From assembly GCA_964006375.1 (NCBI GenBank), contig OZ023267.1, positions 80,547,682-80,611,681 of the forward strand: a DNA stretch of 64,000 nucleotides, read 5' to 3'. The notes under the pieces are model-generated. The model was not told where the DNA came from, ran no database searches, and saw only the letters and a list, made by a program, of their open reading frames with translations. Source of the DNA: Tillus elongatus (lineage: Eukaryota > Arthropoda > Insecta > Coleoptera > Cleridae). Made by a program: the position numbers and the translations under genes. Shown one piece after another: positions 1 to 12,960 of the stretch (the first letter of the stretch is position 1; every line of letters begins with the position of its first letter).

Positions 1-450
1 ATAGGAGTTTGTCGGTAAGATGCTTGTAGTGTATGATAGCGTCACGGCATGATTTTGTAAATAATGTGAATTTACTGTACTATGTCCTTCCTTTAGGATA
101 AAGTACGCACACCCAAATCATTTCATTTCAAGCACCCCTCTAAGAGTTATCGAAAGCATAAGAAACGGACCCACTCATTATTAAATTAGTTTGTTATTTT
201 TCAATATTTTAGTTTGAAAATATAATCATTTTTTAGTATGATTAAATACATAATAAGTTTATTAAAATTGATCAACCCTTACCAGGGTTCCAAATTTTTT
301 GGAACTAGTACCTATATGCTGACGGAAGGTTATCATTAACTTATATTTTGCTATATATATGTTCTCGTAAAACTGCAGGCTGTGTGAAATTTTAATAAAA
401 TCATTTTACTAAATACATGAAACCTAACCATGTTCAAAATAAGAAAAAAA
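1..450. other. AT-rich DNA without a recognised feature
   Basis: No ORF of note, no terminal repeats and no simple-sequence tract were seen. Confidence 0.6.
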
Positions 451-451
451 T

Positions 452-660
452 TTGGACGCAGCAAGTGCTTTATAGTAGTAAATTTTCATTATTATATTTC
501 AAATACAAATTTGTTTTGAGAAATAACTTTTTTCTTCGGGAAAATTGATTTGATTTGGTTGGCTAAAGAACTCATCCAAGCGATTAACCAACCAAATTCT
601 ATGAATTTTGAAGTTACCTTCATTTTGTAAATAGTTTAGATTAGTTTGTTAACCAGTTGT
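452..660 (-). mobile_element. TA-MITE family fragment (terminal inverted repeat end)
   Basis: Bases 454-490 match the family terminus (TGGACGCAGCAAGTGC, then TTATAGTAGTAAATTTTCAT). The following 170 bp contain a degenerate piece of the family's internal sequence (ACTCATCCAAGCGATTAACC). A similar diverged piece occurs at about 16860-17000. No TA tract or other end is present. Confidence 0.55.
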
Positions 661-717
661 TATGGGAAAATTTTACATTTTTTTTTCGAAAAATGTATTT
701 ATCTCCAAAATAAAGTC

Positions 718-873
718 TAGTAACATTCTAAAAACAAGCCTCTATGGAGATTAGTACATACCAAATTTTAAGTTTCTAGCCTTGTCAAGTATAAATAGTA
801 ACATTCTAAAAACAAGCCTCTATGGAGATTAGTACATACCAAATTTTAAGTTTCTAGCCTTGTCAAGTATAAA
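718..873. repeat. Tandem duplication of a 78-bp unit
   Basis: Bases 718-795 and 796-873 appear identical (TAGTAACATTCTAAAAACAA to GTCAAGTATAAA), followed by another TAG. The lack of divergence implies a recent duplication. No coding content. Confidence 0.9.
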
Positions 874-1450
874 TAGTATTTATTTTATTTCTTCATGGGA
901 CCAAAATAAATCATAAATTCCAAAACCAGAGTTTTTTCATGATAAACATTATTAATTCAACTTTACTAACCAAAACAATATTTCTACAATAAATTAGTGT
1001 TGAAAATCTTCCAAAAAAATTCGCTAAAAAGCAAGAATCCACAAAAAATTCTACGAAAGTCTGTCAGAACGATTAACTATAAGAGTTTCTCAATTAAAAT
1101 TTCTGAAAAAAATTGTTGACAGAATTTTGTACTTTCACAAATTTTCTTTCGCTAAAATTCCCAACAAATATTGGGATGTGAAAAATTTACAAAAAATTGT
1201 TTACGAAAATTTGTTAGATATAATTTTACAAAAATCCACTAAGCATTTTTGACGAAAATACGCGTAAATTCAGGACCTGACCCTGCGACGTTGCTTAAAC
1301 CCCATTAAGCAACGTCCACATGGATCCGAACTGCGCCACCGAGGCAGCCACTCATATTTGGTTTTCACAAGTTGTCAGAGTTACTTAGGTTATCATGTCT
1401 GCCAATTTGAAGTTTTATCCAACATTTAGTCGAAACAATTTGTCAATTAT
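874..1450. other. AT-rich DNA with one short hairpin
   Basis: Mostly degenerate AT-rich sequence of the AAAATTTTCGTAAA type that recurs near 9040-9200 and 19660-19900. At 1287-1316 there is an 11-bp perfect inverted repeat (GACGTTGCTTA / TAAGCAACGTC) with an 8-base loop in a locally GC-rich patch. No gene is seen. Confidence 0.5.
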
Positions 1451-1707
1451 AAAGTGTTTTGTGAGGAAAGGGAAATATTTTAAGGGCGTATTCTGGAGGT
1501 CGAAATCAACAAAAAATATTTTACAAACGCATGCTTTTCTAACTAATTTTTAAAACATTAAAGAACAACGGATTTTTAAAATTTTTGTTGTCACCCTGTT
1601 ACTTGAACAGGACATATTTCCGGACACATTTTTTTATAAGATTGTTTGCTTATTTCGACTTCCAGAATACGCCCTTAGAATATTTCCCTTTCCTCACGAA
1701 ACACTTT
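1451..1707. mobile_element. 257-bp MITE with 56-bp terminal inverted repeats
   Basis: Bases 1451-1506 (AAAGTGTTTTGTGAGGAAAG ... GGTCGAAAT) are an almost perfect inverted repeat of 1652-1707. There is no coding capacity. Flanks are TAT on the left and GTAT on the right, so the target duplication is not certain. The size and structure fit a non-autonomous DNA transposon, superfamily unknown. Confidence 0.85.
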
Positions 1708-1799
1708 GTATATAAAAAAAGTTTACGAAATGTGCTTTTATAACACATTTTCTGGTTAAAACTTTTTTTAAACTAGGAAATTCACTGAGTGAAGTTTTA

Positions 1800-1930
1800 A
1801 ATCTATGATGGACAATGTTAAGTACAATTTGGAGAACCCAATTCACCACAATAAATTTTTCTCATCTGACTATTGTTTCACTAACAAAGTTGGCGTCATC
1901 AAAGGGGTGAATAAATTAAGAAAGTCAATT
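1800..1930 (-). repeat. Dispersed repeat with hammerhead-like boxes, copy 1
   Basis: On the minus strand it reads TTGATGACGCCAACTTTGTT then AGTGAAACAATAGTCAGATG, then TTGTGGTGAATTGGGTTCTC. The same order of motifs recurs at 9280-9355, 54575-54700 and 59083-59290. In this copy the first box is TTGATGA rather than CTGATGA. Confidence 0.6.
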
Positions 1931-1945
1931 GAATTAGATAACCAC

Positions 1946-3254
1946 AAGAAGAAGTAACGTTTATAGGTTTGGACTGTTTCTGTTTTAAATTGTTACATAC
2001 AACCACAACCAAAAACTTTTCTGTATTGCACGCTCCATAATTATAATCACACGTAAATACTTATACTAATGCCAATGAGAAATAATTAAAGGACCTATAT
2101 TTAGAACGTAAACAATTTTTTTCAAAATTGCTTTCTATCGATAAAAATCTAAATGTACATAGTAGCACTAATTGTAATGTTTGATAATTGTTTTTATTAT
2201 AAATCATGGTGTGCACTCTGACATCATTTTGTAATATTATTTATTTTAGTTGTTTAAATTAAAGGTAAGTACAGCTATAGAGACTTTTTCTCTGGCTCAC
2301 ACTTGTTAAACCAGCGGAAAAGCATTAACATGTGTATTTAGTATGGAACGGTTTTACCAAATAAGGGTAACAACGATTAATGAAAGTTGGTTAAGCAATA
2401 AGTATATTGAAAAAACTTTTATAAGAGAAATCATTTTTTAAATTATAAATATCTCGTTATGACAAATTTATACCATTTTCATTTCTGAACGTCACACCGT
2501 CTGGGATTACCATAATTAAAACGTTGAATGTAGCGGCTTCTCCTCCAGATACCAAAATTATACCATTCTATTTTACAGGCGTCCGTTAATGAATAACCCA
2601 TATTTCAATTGATAAAAATAATCTGATTTAGGTAAACTTATTTTAGTACAAATTGACACCTTAAAAAGTTATGCACCTTCAACAAATTTTTGAAAGAAAA
2701 TTACATACATTTGCTTGATTTTTGAGATACTACAAACTTGGTATCAGGCAGTCTTTAGGAGCGCCAAACAGTAATCTTAATTTAATTCTGGGACAAGATA
2801 TCAAGTGCGCTGTCAGATGTCTGCATGTAATATTTTAATGGTGACATATTTTTTGGCATGTTCACATTTGCGGGTGAAAAAGTAATTTTATAAAGCAAAA
2901 TCCAATTTCTTCTAAAGATGGTAGCAAGTTGTATTTATCTTAAACCTACCTTTTTTTCAGTACAATGTGGGTATTCAAAGATAATGCTTTAGGTAACGAA
3001 TTTGAGAAAAATTGAGTACAGTCTTCTATTCATATAAAACACTTTGTATATTATCACATTTGGGAAAATTATCTGGATGTCTAAGTTGAATTATATGACA
3101 TTCTATAAGTATCATAATGTCTAGTGTTTATAATTTTCAAGCTATTATATACTTATATATAACTCTTATATCTATTATAAACACATTATGTATGTCATTA
3201 CATTTTTTATTTGCATGGAATCTTATGTAGAATTTATGTAACATACTGTACTTA
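1946..3254. other. AT-rich DNA without a recognised feature
   Basis: No ORF, terminal repeat or simple repeat could be supported. Some short AAACACTTTGTATA pieces recall the end of the MITE at 1451-1707. Confidence 0.5.
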
Positions 3255-3329
3255 GTGTTTCTGTCTACAAATATTAGACTCACAAAGAAGATTTTTCCTA
3301 TGATTTCTGAAGTACTGACGACTGTGTAT

Positions 3330-4684
3330 GTTCAATGTTTGGAGCGGGGCATTTATGAGCAGAAATTAAAGAGGCCCAAAGTGGTTCCAATGCACAAGAA
3401 AGATAATGTTAACACATGTGATAATAATTATTGTTCACTGTCTTTTCCTCTCATCATATCAAAAACTCTTGAAGAGATTCTGAAGAGGAGGTTGCTTGGT
3501 TTTTTTTTAAGCCAAGAGATCGATTTTGGATGGGAATCAACACGGCTTCAGGTCCAGCAGCTCAACCACAACAGCTTGGATCAAGTTATTGGTGGGAATA
3601 GCTGGAGATTTTGATGAACATAAGGAAGTCCAACTCACATCTTGTGATCTGAGCAAGGCTTTCGACTCTACTGCGCGACCTATACTTCTCCAGAAGATGG
3701 AGTTGTATGCTGTGTGGGGTAGTGCATTGTTAATCTTCAGATCATACATCTTGGGCCGGACGCACAGTGTTATTTGGGTAACGTTGTTTCTGAAGAATTG
3801 GTCATTAGCGGAGTGTGCTCGGCGTTTAATTCTTGCGCCTCTACTGATTATGGTATGTGTAAATGGAATGCCTGTTAAAATACTTTGTCACATGCGGAGC
3901 TTGTATGCAGATGATGTCAACTTCATCAACAACGCCGCGTTTAGTACCGACTTAGAGCATCTCACCAATGAATCGCTTGTAAGAGCTGAGTAGTAGTTTG
4001 TAGCAAATGGTCTTAAGGTAAATAGAGCTAAGTTTCAGCCAATAGCTTTTAGGACGATGACTTCTGACCACAAATGCTTGGAATCACACTTGAGACTACA
4101 CACACTACATAACAGCTACATATCAACAGTAGCCAGGAAATTATCAACAGCCATAGATATCACTAGACGCATTAAGGCAACGTAGACTAAGAAAAACGCA
4201 AACTATCGTGTTTTTCAAATTTTCACTCCCCGACTATGTACGGGATACTCTTGTGGGGTTAGAGTCCTGAGATAGAGCGTTTTTTTTAACAAAAAAAAGG
4301 TATAAGAGCCATATGGAGTATGTTAAGACCGACTATCTGTCAAGAGTTGTTCAATGTATCTTGACCATCGTCTCAGTTTTTATATTGGCATGTGTCAAAT
4401 ATGTCCGCTGGAATGGTATACGGTTTTCAACAGGCGAAGAGTATCATTTATACCACACCCTCAAGCAGTGCGAAATTACTTTGGAACAGCATCGTCTTGA
4501 GGAGAGTCACGTAGCCACAAATTGCATGTGTTTAAAATTATACGAGTTGCCCGCAGGAGACAAGGGTCTTCTCAATACGAGTTTTGTACAAGCTGTCAGG
4601 GGGCTGCTTCTGCAGTATTCATTTTATAGCGTATTTGAGTATCTGGACTCAAGGCTTTGTCGTATTAACGTAGCATCCTTCTAG
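3330..4684 (+). pseudogene. Non-LTR retrotransposon reverse transcriptase remnant (Jockey-like)
   Basis: Three reading frames carry consecutive pieces of a reverse transcriptase. 3360-3490 holds VVPMHKK and an ISKTLEEILKRRL block. 3526-3993 holds HGFRSSSST, LTSCDLSKAFDS, AP-V-NGMP and the catalytic LYADDVNFIN. 4390-4684 holds the C-terminal GEEYHLYHT and LLLQ-SFYSVFEYLD motifs typical of insect Jockey-superfamily ORF2. No endonuclease domain lies upstream, so the copy is 5' truncated, as is usual for non-LTR elements. Frameshifts at about 3530 and after 3993, plus a gap before 4390, make it a pseudogene. Confidence 0.8.
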
Positions 4685-4743
4685 TCTTATTTGCATCCCT
4701 TGTTGAATGCTTGGACTGTTTGCGACATTGATTTTTTCTTAGA

Positions 4744-4910
<167 letters not shown>

Positions 4911-4944
4911 TAAAAAAAAATTAAACACCCTCTATATTATTATA

Positions 4945-7606
4945 TTTTTTGATTTTAAATGAAATTCTGATTAAAAATTTTAGGAAGTAGTATGCCATAA
5001 AAGCCAATGCTTTTCAAGTTATTCAAGTTTCTTAAAAAAACTTGACAGATGTTGAGGTTTTTTCAGGTACTGGTATCATTCGCACACCACATCTGCCAAA
5101 CTTGCAACTTAGCGCAAGTAGCTGGCAAGTGTTCGTCTATCTAGTGATGGTGTGAAAAATCATAATTTATATACATGGTGGTTACTAGAGAGGCGCCCAT
5201 TTGCTGAAATTTCAATATAAATAACTCTAAAATTTCAAATGGAACAGCCTGTATATGAGCATCTAAATCAATGCAAAAATTGATTCCCTTTCGGATGGAT
5301 ATGGGTTTTTTACATGTAGAGCTGATAATTTCTGAGTTATTCAAAAGTTTTCAATTTGATTGCAACTACATGATATAATGATTAGATTGTTTCTGTTTTG
5401 TCTAGTGTGCACTGGTCATGACAGAATTCTCCAAAATGTCAAATTTGACAAGTATTCGCAACATTGTCTGTTCGTTGTTGTGTAATTGTGTAGTTGTTTT
5501 ATAGTTAGTATAAATAATTTAAAATGAACTTCAATCACGAAGAACTGAGACAGATGGTGTACATAATTGGTGAATGTTCTGGAAATTGTGTTTTGGCTTC
5601 TCGTATTTATAAGGAGCGCTATCCTCTGCGACCACAGCCGACAGTTTTGTCATTGAAAAGGCTCAAACATAGATTTGACCAGAATTCGTCTGTATTTTAC
5701 CGAGCGCAAAAAACAAAACATTGCCGTCAAGGAAGATGTAGCCCTTGGTGTACTTTTATCAGTGATTGAGGAGCCAACACGGAGTCAAAGAGCTATTGCG
5801 AAAACATTAGACCCGGGAACTCTCAGTGGGCAGTGCATCAAATTCAGCTGGACAGGAGTTTTTTTCGCAAAGTACTTTTTGTGGATAAGTCCTCTCATAA
5901 CAACGGACTCCCAAACATGCACAATTTACATCATTATGCAGAAAACAATATGCACGTAACAAGATTTGATAACTTCCAGAATAGGTGGATGCCTAATGTT
6001 TGGGGTGGAATCATTGGCAATACCGTTCTTGGACGACATTTTTTGGTGGGTCTCTAAATGGACCAAGGCACCACCCGTTCTTGTTTAATAATTTACCGGT
6101 CTTGATGAAACATGTACAGCTAGAAGTTAGGTAAGATATATGGATACAGCACGATGGTGCTTCACCGCATTATGCTGCCGTAGTTAGACAACATCTTGAC
6201 CAAGAGTACGAAGGAAGGTGGATTGGCAGAGGTTGACCAGTAGCCTGGCCTCCAAAGTCTCCCGACCTTACTGCTGTGGCTTCTTTTTATGGGGATTTGT
6301 GAAAAATTATGTATATAGCACTCCACCAACAGCACGAGAAGATATGCGAGGGAGAATACAGGATGCATTTCGGCAAATTAGTGGCGCAATGCTCTCCAAT
6401 GTCCAGCGATTATATGGAAGAAGGCTACAACTTTGCCTTGAACAAAATGGTCGTCAGTTCGAGCACCTTTTATAATCCATTCCAGAAATAATAATTATTC
6501 GTTATTCGTTGATTATTTATTTGTTTATTTATTTATTTATTTATTTTATTCATTAGATATTATCAGTTTATTATCTTTAATCTATTACTTGTTTACTCCA
6601 ACGTTGTTTCTCCTCTGATATCTAATAAACTAGTTCCAAGTAGATAATCTTCTGTGATTCGAATCTTTACCGGAGAACTTTAACAAAATAGAGAATGTAT
6701 CCCTTTTACATGAAAGCAAATGGATATAAATTTGCGAGTAAGTTAATTTTTGCATTGTTCCAGGTGCTTATATACAAGATGTTATATTCGAGAATTTCTA
6801 GTAGTAGTAGTTTACGAATGAACAAATTATTAATGTTAATCTTCATTCTGTACTTACACCGCTCAAATGAATCTAAGTGGTTAGTTCCAGAATGTATTAT
6901 TTAAGAATAGTTTGCATTTGTCAAGTTTATAGAAAAAAAACCAATTAGGCAAAAGTGGTTTTTGACAGAACAATGTCAGCCTCTCAATCATTGATAAGAA
7001 CATTTTCTTTGGCACCAATTTTTTCTCTTTTGTTGCCCTGAAAAGCATCGAATAATCCAGCTCGAATTTCTTTTCGAGTCTTTTTTAACGGCAATATTGT
7101 CGGTTCTCTCCATGGAAAGAAACACTGTTTGTGAATGCTAGAATCCAAGCGGCAAACGGCCGTAACTCAATCATAAAATCATGTCGTTGCAATCAAATTG
7201 ATAACATTTGAATGACTCAGAAATTATCAGCTTTACATGTAAAAAACCCATATCCATCCAAAAAAGAATCAATTTTGCATTGATTTAGGTACTCATATAC
7301 AGGGTGTTCCATTTGAAATTTTTGAGTTATTTATATTGGAATTTCAGAAAATGAGCGCCTCTCTAGCAACCACCCTGTATAGAAATTATGATTTTTCACA
7401 CCATCACTAGATGGACGAACATCTGTCAGCTACTTGTGCTGAATTGCAAGTTTCGCGGATGTGGTGTGCGAATGATACCAGTACCTGAAAAAAACTCTAC
7501 ATCTGTCAAATTTTTTGAAGAAACGTGAATAACTTGAAGAGCATTGACTTTTATGGCATAGTACTTTCTATAATTTTTAATCAGAATTTCATTTAAAATC
7601 AAAAAA
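4945..7606 (+). mobile_element. Mariner-superfamily element M1, long inverted repeats
   Basis: Inverted repeats of about 430-440 bp bound the element (left about 4945-5387, right about 7166-7606). Both contain the same landmarks, among them TTGATTGCAAC, ACATGTA-AGCTGATAATTTC, a piece like CAGGGTGTTCCATTTGAAAT, CATCACTAGATGG and a terminal TTTTGATTTTAAATGAAATT. Between them lies a broken DDE transposase (5524-6475). The region 6480-7165 is noncoding apart from a short (TTTA)n run at 6510-6545. The arms have drifted noticeably, so the copy is old. Confidence 0.8.
5524..6475 (+). pseudogene. Mariner-type transposase pseudogene of M1
   Basis: The start MNFNHEELRQMVYIIGECSG leads into a helix-turn-helix segment (ASRIYKERYP). 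A frameshift near 5700 follows. The catalytic region lies at 5833-6057, with VLFVDKS at the first Asp position, HHYAENN and MPNVWGGIIGNTVLG. The second Asp is in IQHDGASPHY near 6150. RWIGRG is followed by a stop at 6235-6237, and SPDLT near 6262 then shifts frame before FFLWGFVKNYVY. The end is QNGRQFEHLL. DNA cut-and-paste enzyme of the IS630-Tc1-mariner superfamily; at least three frame breaks and one stop make it dead. Confidence 0.85.
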
Positions 7607-7705
7607 CAGAATAAGGATGTTTAATTTTAAAAAAAAGTTACCTAGTGCCAGTGACATATGGACTACGCTGTGTAGCTGAAAGAAATTTTAGATTATGGAC
7701 GTTAA

Positions 7706-7710
<5 letters not shown>

Positions 7711-7800
<90 letters not shown>

Positions 7801-8753
7801 TATATGCTACAAATGAGTTTTTTAGCGCTAAAAGGTCAAGAAATGCCAGAAAAGTTATTACGAAAATTTGATAACTTTTCCTCTTAAAATGTCAAAGTCG
7901 TGATTTTAGGCGTCAAAATTGGCAACTTTTAGGCAAAGAACCTAAGGCAAATACGGGCTATGTAGAGAAAATGTCGCAAGTGTTTTACACGTCCTTAAGT
8001 TTCAGCCGTCATTGTCCTTCAATTTACTAAAATCTGTCCAGAAAATTCATTTCAATGATGCTTTATCAGTAGTTTTAAATATAGAGTTTATGGTTTAATT
8101 GTCTATAACTTTTAGTAAATTTTCCCAGAAGACATTCGCTAATGAGGAGACCACGACTTTTGAATTTTAAAAAGATTTTTTCAAATGAGCGCGAACTACG
8201 TCCCCTAGGACACAGATCCGAGTTTAGTTTCTGTTTTTATTTGTTTACATATATACAGGGTGACGCATTTCTAGGGTAAAGCTCAATATTACTGTTATTA
8301 TGCAAGATACGAGAAACAATTGTATATGTTACCAATAGAAATCGGAGTCCCATGCAAATGACCCATTTAGAGAGGTTTTCGTTTATATTCTTTCATGAAA
8401 AAATCAAGATGTCGTCCGTATACAGGGCACTTTCAAATAGTGACTGAATTAAAAGAAAATCAAACTGTCCTAACTCAATTGTTTGAGAAGGGCATAATAA
8501 TAATGGTTTAATAAGTTATTTAAAAAAAGCTTTCGGATTTTCGTGAAAAAATTGTTTGTACATTTTTACGCAAAAAACCTTTTTTGGGAGTTTTGTCGAA
8601 AAACTTATTTGATGAAATATGGTACATTGTTTCTGCTATATGGGGTGCACTGATACCCAAATTTGATGGCTGATTTCGTTAAAACTAAACATGTTTATTG
8701 TTAAAAACATTTTTATGAGAATTCACTACCATAACGCACTTGCTGCGTTCAGA
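7711..8753 (+). mobile_element. TA-MITE family copy (TA tract to terminal repeat)
   Basis: It opens with (TA)n at 7711-7795, then internal unit B text (TCAAGAAATGCCAGAAAAG, GGCGTCAAAATTGGCAACTT), a second unit A at 8140-8240 (AATGAGGAGACCACGACTTT), a module beginning ACAGGGTGACGCATTTCTAG at 8256, and the terminal repeat ATTCACTACCATAACGCACT to CGTTCAG at 8753. It is noncoding and probably the right part of the copy whose left part is at 4744-4907. Confidence 0.7.
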
Positions 8754-8816
8754 TTTTTTACGTTATGTGATTGTATTTTGCATTTTGTATTTATGACCTG
8801 CCATGATGATTGATAA

Positions 8817-9002
<186 letters not shown>

Positions 9003-9279
9003 TAATTAATCTGATATTTGTAGAATTTTTTTATTGAGTTTTTGTCAAAAATATTTTTCAGCTCAATTTTCGTAAAAAGTTTTGGTGAATTTTTCGAAAA
9101 ATATTTGTAGCGAATTTTCGTATAAAAAATCCATAAAGAAATATTGGTTTAACGACTTCGTGAAAATCATATCCGCAAGTTTTCGAGGTAACATTTTTTT
9201 TCAGCGAATTTAAATAAACTTTTATAATAAATTGTTTTTGTGATTAGTGATAGTGACACAAATTTTGAGTTGAATACAT

Positions 9280-9370
9280 TGGATGACACAATTCACCACT
9301 GCACACTTTTAAGATCCCACTGTCGTTTCGCTTACTATATTAACATCATCAGGGTGATGAATAATCTAAG
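9280..9370 (-). repeat. Dispersed repeat with hammerhead-like boxes, copy 2
   Basis: Minus strand: CTGATGA at 9346-9352, then TGTTAATATAGTAAGC, then GAAAC at 9325-9329, followed by GACAGTGGGATC and CAGTGGTGAATTGTG. The order and flanks match copies at 1800, 54575 and 59083, but the segment between the boxes is not self-complementary here. Confidence 0.55.
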
Positions 9371-9594
9371 CGAATAAATATAAATATACTTTGATATGCG
9401 TCACATTGTCGTGATTGTCTAAGACTTTTGTTTAGCTTAAGATTTCCCTTCTCTTCGTGGTGATTATCATCACAAATATGTTAAACATATGTCCAATTCT
9501 AATCAAATTTCAACAGATCTTTTAGTTTGCCTCATATATTGAGCTCACAATCCTTATAATATATTTCATAGGTCCCAGACATTTATCTTATTTT

Positions 9595-9747
9595 ATATTA
9601 GTGAACTTTCATTAAGAAAATTTACTAATAGAGAAGTAACGATGGTGAGACCTTCGAACATTTTTTGAAAATGAGCGCGAATTAGAACCCCAGTACCCAT
9701 ATCCAAGGTCCGTTTGAATTTTTATATGTTTACATACGTACACACAG

Positions 9748-9775
<28 letters not shown>
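9595..9775 (+). mobile_element. TA-MITE family fragment: unit A plus short (TA)n
   Basis: TTAGTGAACTTTCATTAAG and the second arm AAAATTTACTAATAGAGAAG begin it, followed by AAATGAGCGCGAATTAG and CCCATATCCAAGGTC and a 26-bp TA tract at 9748-9773. Diverged copy. Confidence 0.65.
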
Positions 9776-9780
<5 letters not shown>

Positions 9781-10088
9781 TTTGAACAAAACTTGGCACA
9801 TATCTTCATTTCGTTAAAAACAGCGACGAGTTAATCAGCTATATAGTAGGGTGTCTGAAGAGTTTGATCTCGGAATCCAATTACCTTGAATGAATTAATG
9901 TAACACCTTCTGAATTATATTGTATGGATAAAATGCTAAAATCTTTACCTTCTTTTGTTGCTTATTATTATTATTTTCAGTAATTTCAGTAAATTTTCAA
10001 TTTTCTTATTTTAAATGAATATATAATAAATATCATTTGGCTAAAACGGACGTTAGGAAACATCTCCTGTAGGCAGGTATTCAAAAGT

Positions 10089-11165
<1,077 letters not shown>

Positions 11166-11406
11166 GCAGCATCTGAACACTTAAAAAGAGTATATATACA
11201 GGTACAAATATGGTTTGGTAATAATATTTCTATTGAAAATTGGGGATGGAGCTATGTTTCTAATCAACTTGAACCAATAATGATGAATCAATCTCCAGCT
11301 CCGGATAATTTACTGAAAATTTTACTTTGTAATTGTAAAAAGAGGATACGGAAATTCATGTGGATGTCGAAAAAGTGGTTTATATTGTACTGTCGCGTAT
11401 TCACAG
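11166..11406 (+). pseudogene. Remnant of a Cys-rich CXC-domain protein of unknown function
   Basis: The frame reads HLKRVYIQVQIWFGNN, then ENWGWSYVSNQLEPIM, PAPDNLLKILLCNCKK. After a single frame change it goes on GYGNSCGCRKSGLYCT before a stop at 11407-11409. The W-G-W, LEP, PAPD and CNCK...CGCRK-GL-C pattern is familiar from uncharacterised proteins present in many copies in arthropod genomes, some linked to transposons. The CNCKKGC-CGCRK arrangement recalls tesmin/TSO1 CXC zinc-binding motifs. No start or upstream part was found. The function of the family is not known to me. Confidence 0.6.
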
Positions 11407-11567
11407 TGAAATGATGATAGCTGTTTCAATGTATCTCCTATCATAAAGATAAATGAAGTAGAAAAACTGACGAAAACGAACAAATCTAATTTCAGTTAAT
11501 ATTAAATTTGTTTATATAAGCAAAATAAATAAATAATTTTTAAAAACTTGTTTTTTATTAAAATTGA

Positions 11568-11708
11568 TGTTTTTAGTGAATTTTCTTATAAAAAAATTCA
11601 GTAATGGGGAGATCCCGAGTTTTGAACTTTGAAAAAGTTTCTTCAAATGAGCGCAATCTAGGGCCCCTAGAACTCATATCCGTGGTCAGTTCCAATTTTT
11701 ATATGTTT

Positions 11709-11790
<82 letters not shown>
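11568..11790 (+). mobile_element. TA-MITE family: hairpin end, unit A and (TA)n, left half of a split copy
   Basis: GTTTTTAGTGAATTTTCTTA and AAAATTCAGTAATGGGGAGA begin it, then the unit A text (AATGAGCGCAATCTAGGGCC) and (TA)n at 11712-11790. Unit B and the terminus of the same orientation lie at 13130-13423. The palindromic element at 11820-13049 sits between the two TA tracts, so both halves are one interrupted copy. Confidence 0.8.
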
Positions 11791-11793
<3 letters not shown>

Positions 11794-11910
11794 CAGAAAG
11801 ATTTCCGCGGTCTTTAATGTGAGACATGCTTGGTTCTCGGGTTAAACCGCGTCCAGAATTTATGGAAACTTGACGTTTCGGCTCCTGTTTTGGAGCCATT
11901 TTCAAGAGGT

Positions 11911-12330
11911 AAAGGAAATATGTAAGGACACTCTAAGGCCTCAATCTGCCTACTCCTTAGAGTGATGGACAAAGGTGGGTAAAAGAAATATGTAAGGACA
12001 CTCTAAGGCCTCAATCTGCCTACTCCTTAGAGTGATGGACAAAGGTGGGTAAAGGAAATATGTAAAGACACTCTAAGGCCTCAATCTGCCTACTCCTTAG
12101 AGTGGTGGACAAAGGTGGGTAAAGGAAATATGTAAGGACACTCTAAGGCCTCAATCTGCCTACTCCTTAGAGTGATGGACAAAGGTGGGTAAAGGAAATA
12201 TGTAAGGACACTCTAAGGCCTCAATCTGCCTACTCCTTAGAGTGGTGGACAAAGGTAGGTAAAGGAAATATGTAAGGACACTCTAAGGCCTCAATCTGCC
12301 TACTCCTTAGAGCGGTGGATAAAGGTGGGT
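11911..12330. repeat. Six 70-bp tandem repeats, left arm
   Basis: Units start at 11911, 11981, 12051, 12121, 12191 and 12261 (AAAGGAAATATGTAAGGACA, CTCTAAGGCCTCAATCTGCC, TACTCCTTAGAGTGRTGGAC, AAAGGTGGGT). They differ by single bases. Each unit contains an inner inverted pair (ACTCTAAGG / CCTTAGAGT), so single strands could fold unit by unit. Confidence 0.95.
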
Positions 12331-12539
12331 TGGGTTGTTGTAGCTCGATTACGGGGCCTCAATCTGCCTACTCCCCAAATCTCGCCGGAGATCGTCTGTG
12401 AGGTCTCAGTGTGTTCAACCCTAGGCCTCAGATCTCTCTGAGGCCTAGGGTTGAACACACTGAGACCTCACAGACGATCTCCGGCGAGATTTGGGGAGTA
12501 GGCATATTGAGGCCCCGTAATCGAGCTACAACAACCAAA

Positions 12540-12960
12540 CCTACCTTTATCCACCGCTCTAAGGAGTAGGCAGATTGAGGCCTTAGAGTGTCCTTACATA
12601 TTTCCTTTACCTACCTTTGTCCACCACTCTAAGGAGTAGGCAGATTGAGGCCTTAGAGTGTCCTTACATATTTCCTTTACCCACCTTTGTCCATCACTCT
12701 AAGAAGTAGGCAGATTGAGGCCTTAGAGTGTCCTTACATATTTCCTTTACCCACCTTTGTCCACCACTCTAAGGAGTAGGCAGATTGAGGCCTTAGAGTG
12801 TCCTTACATATTTCCTTTACCCACCTTTGTCTATCACTCTAAGGAGTAGGCAGATTGAGGCCTTAGAGTGTCCTTACATATTTCTTTTACCCACCTTTGT
12901 CCATCACTCTAAGGAGTAGGCAGATTGAGGCCTTAGAGTGTCCTTACATATTTCCTTTAC
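12540..12960. repeat. Six 70-bp tandem repeats, right arm
   Basis: Mirror image of the left-arm array with the same unit number and register; the few unit variants (AAGAAGTAGG near 12702, GTCTATCACTC near 12829) are not shared by the opposite unit. Confidence 0.95.

Noticed and set aside
11911..12960. CRISPR-like regular repeat array
   Set aside because: The units are contiguous 70-bp tandem repeats without spacers, in a eukaryotic palindromic element.
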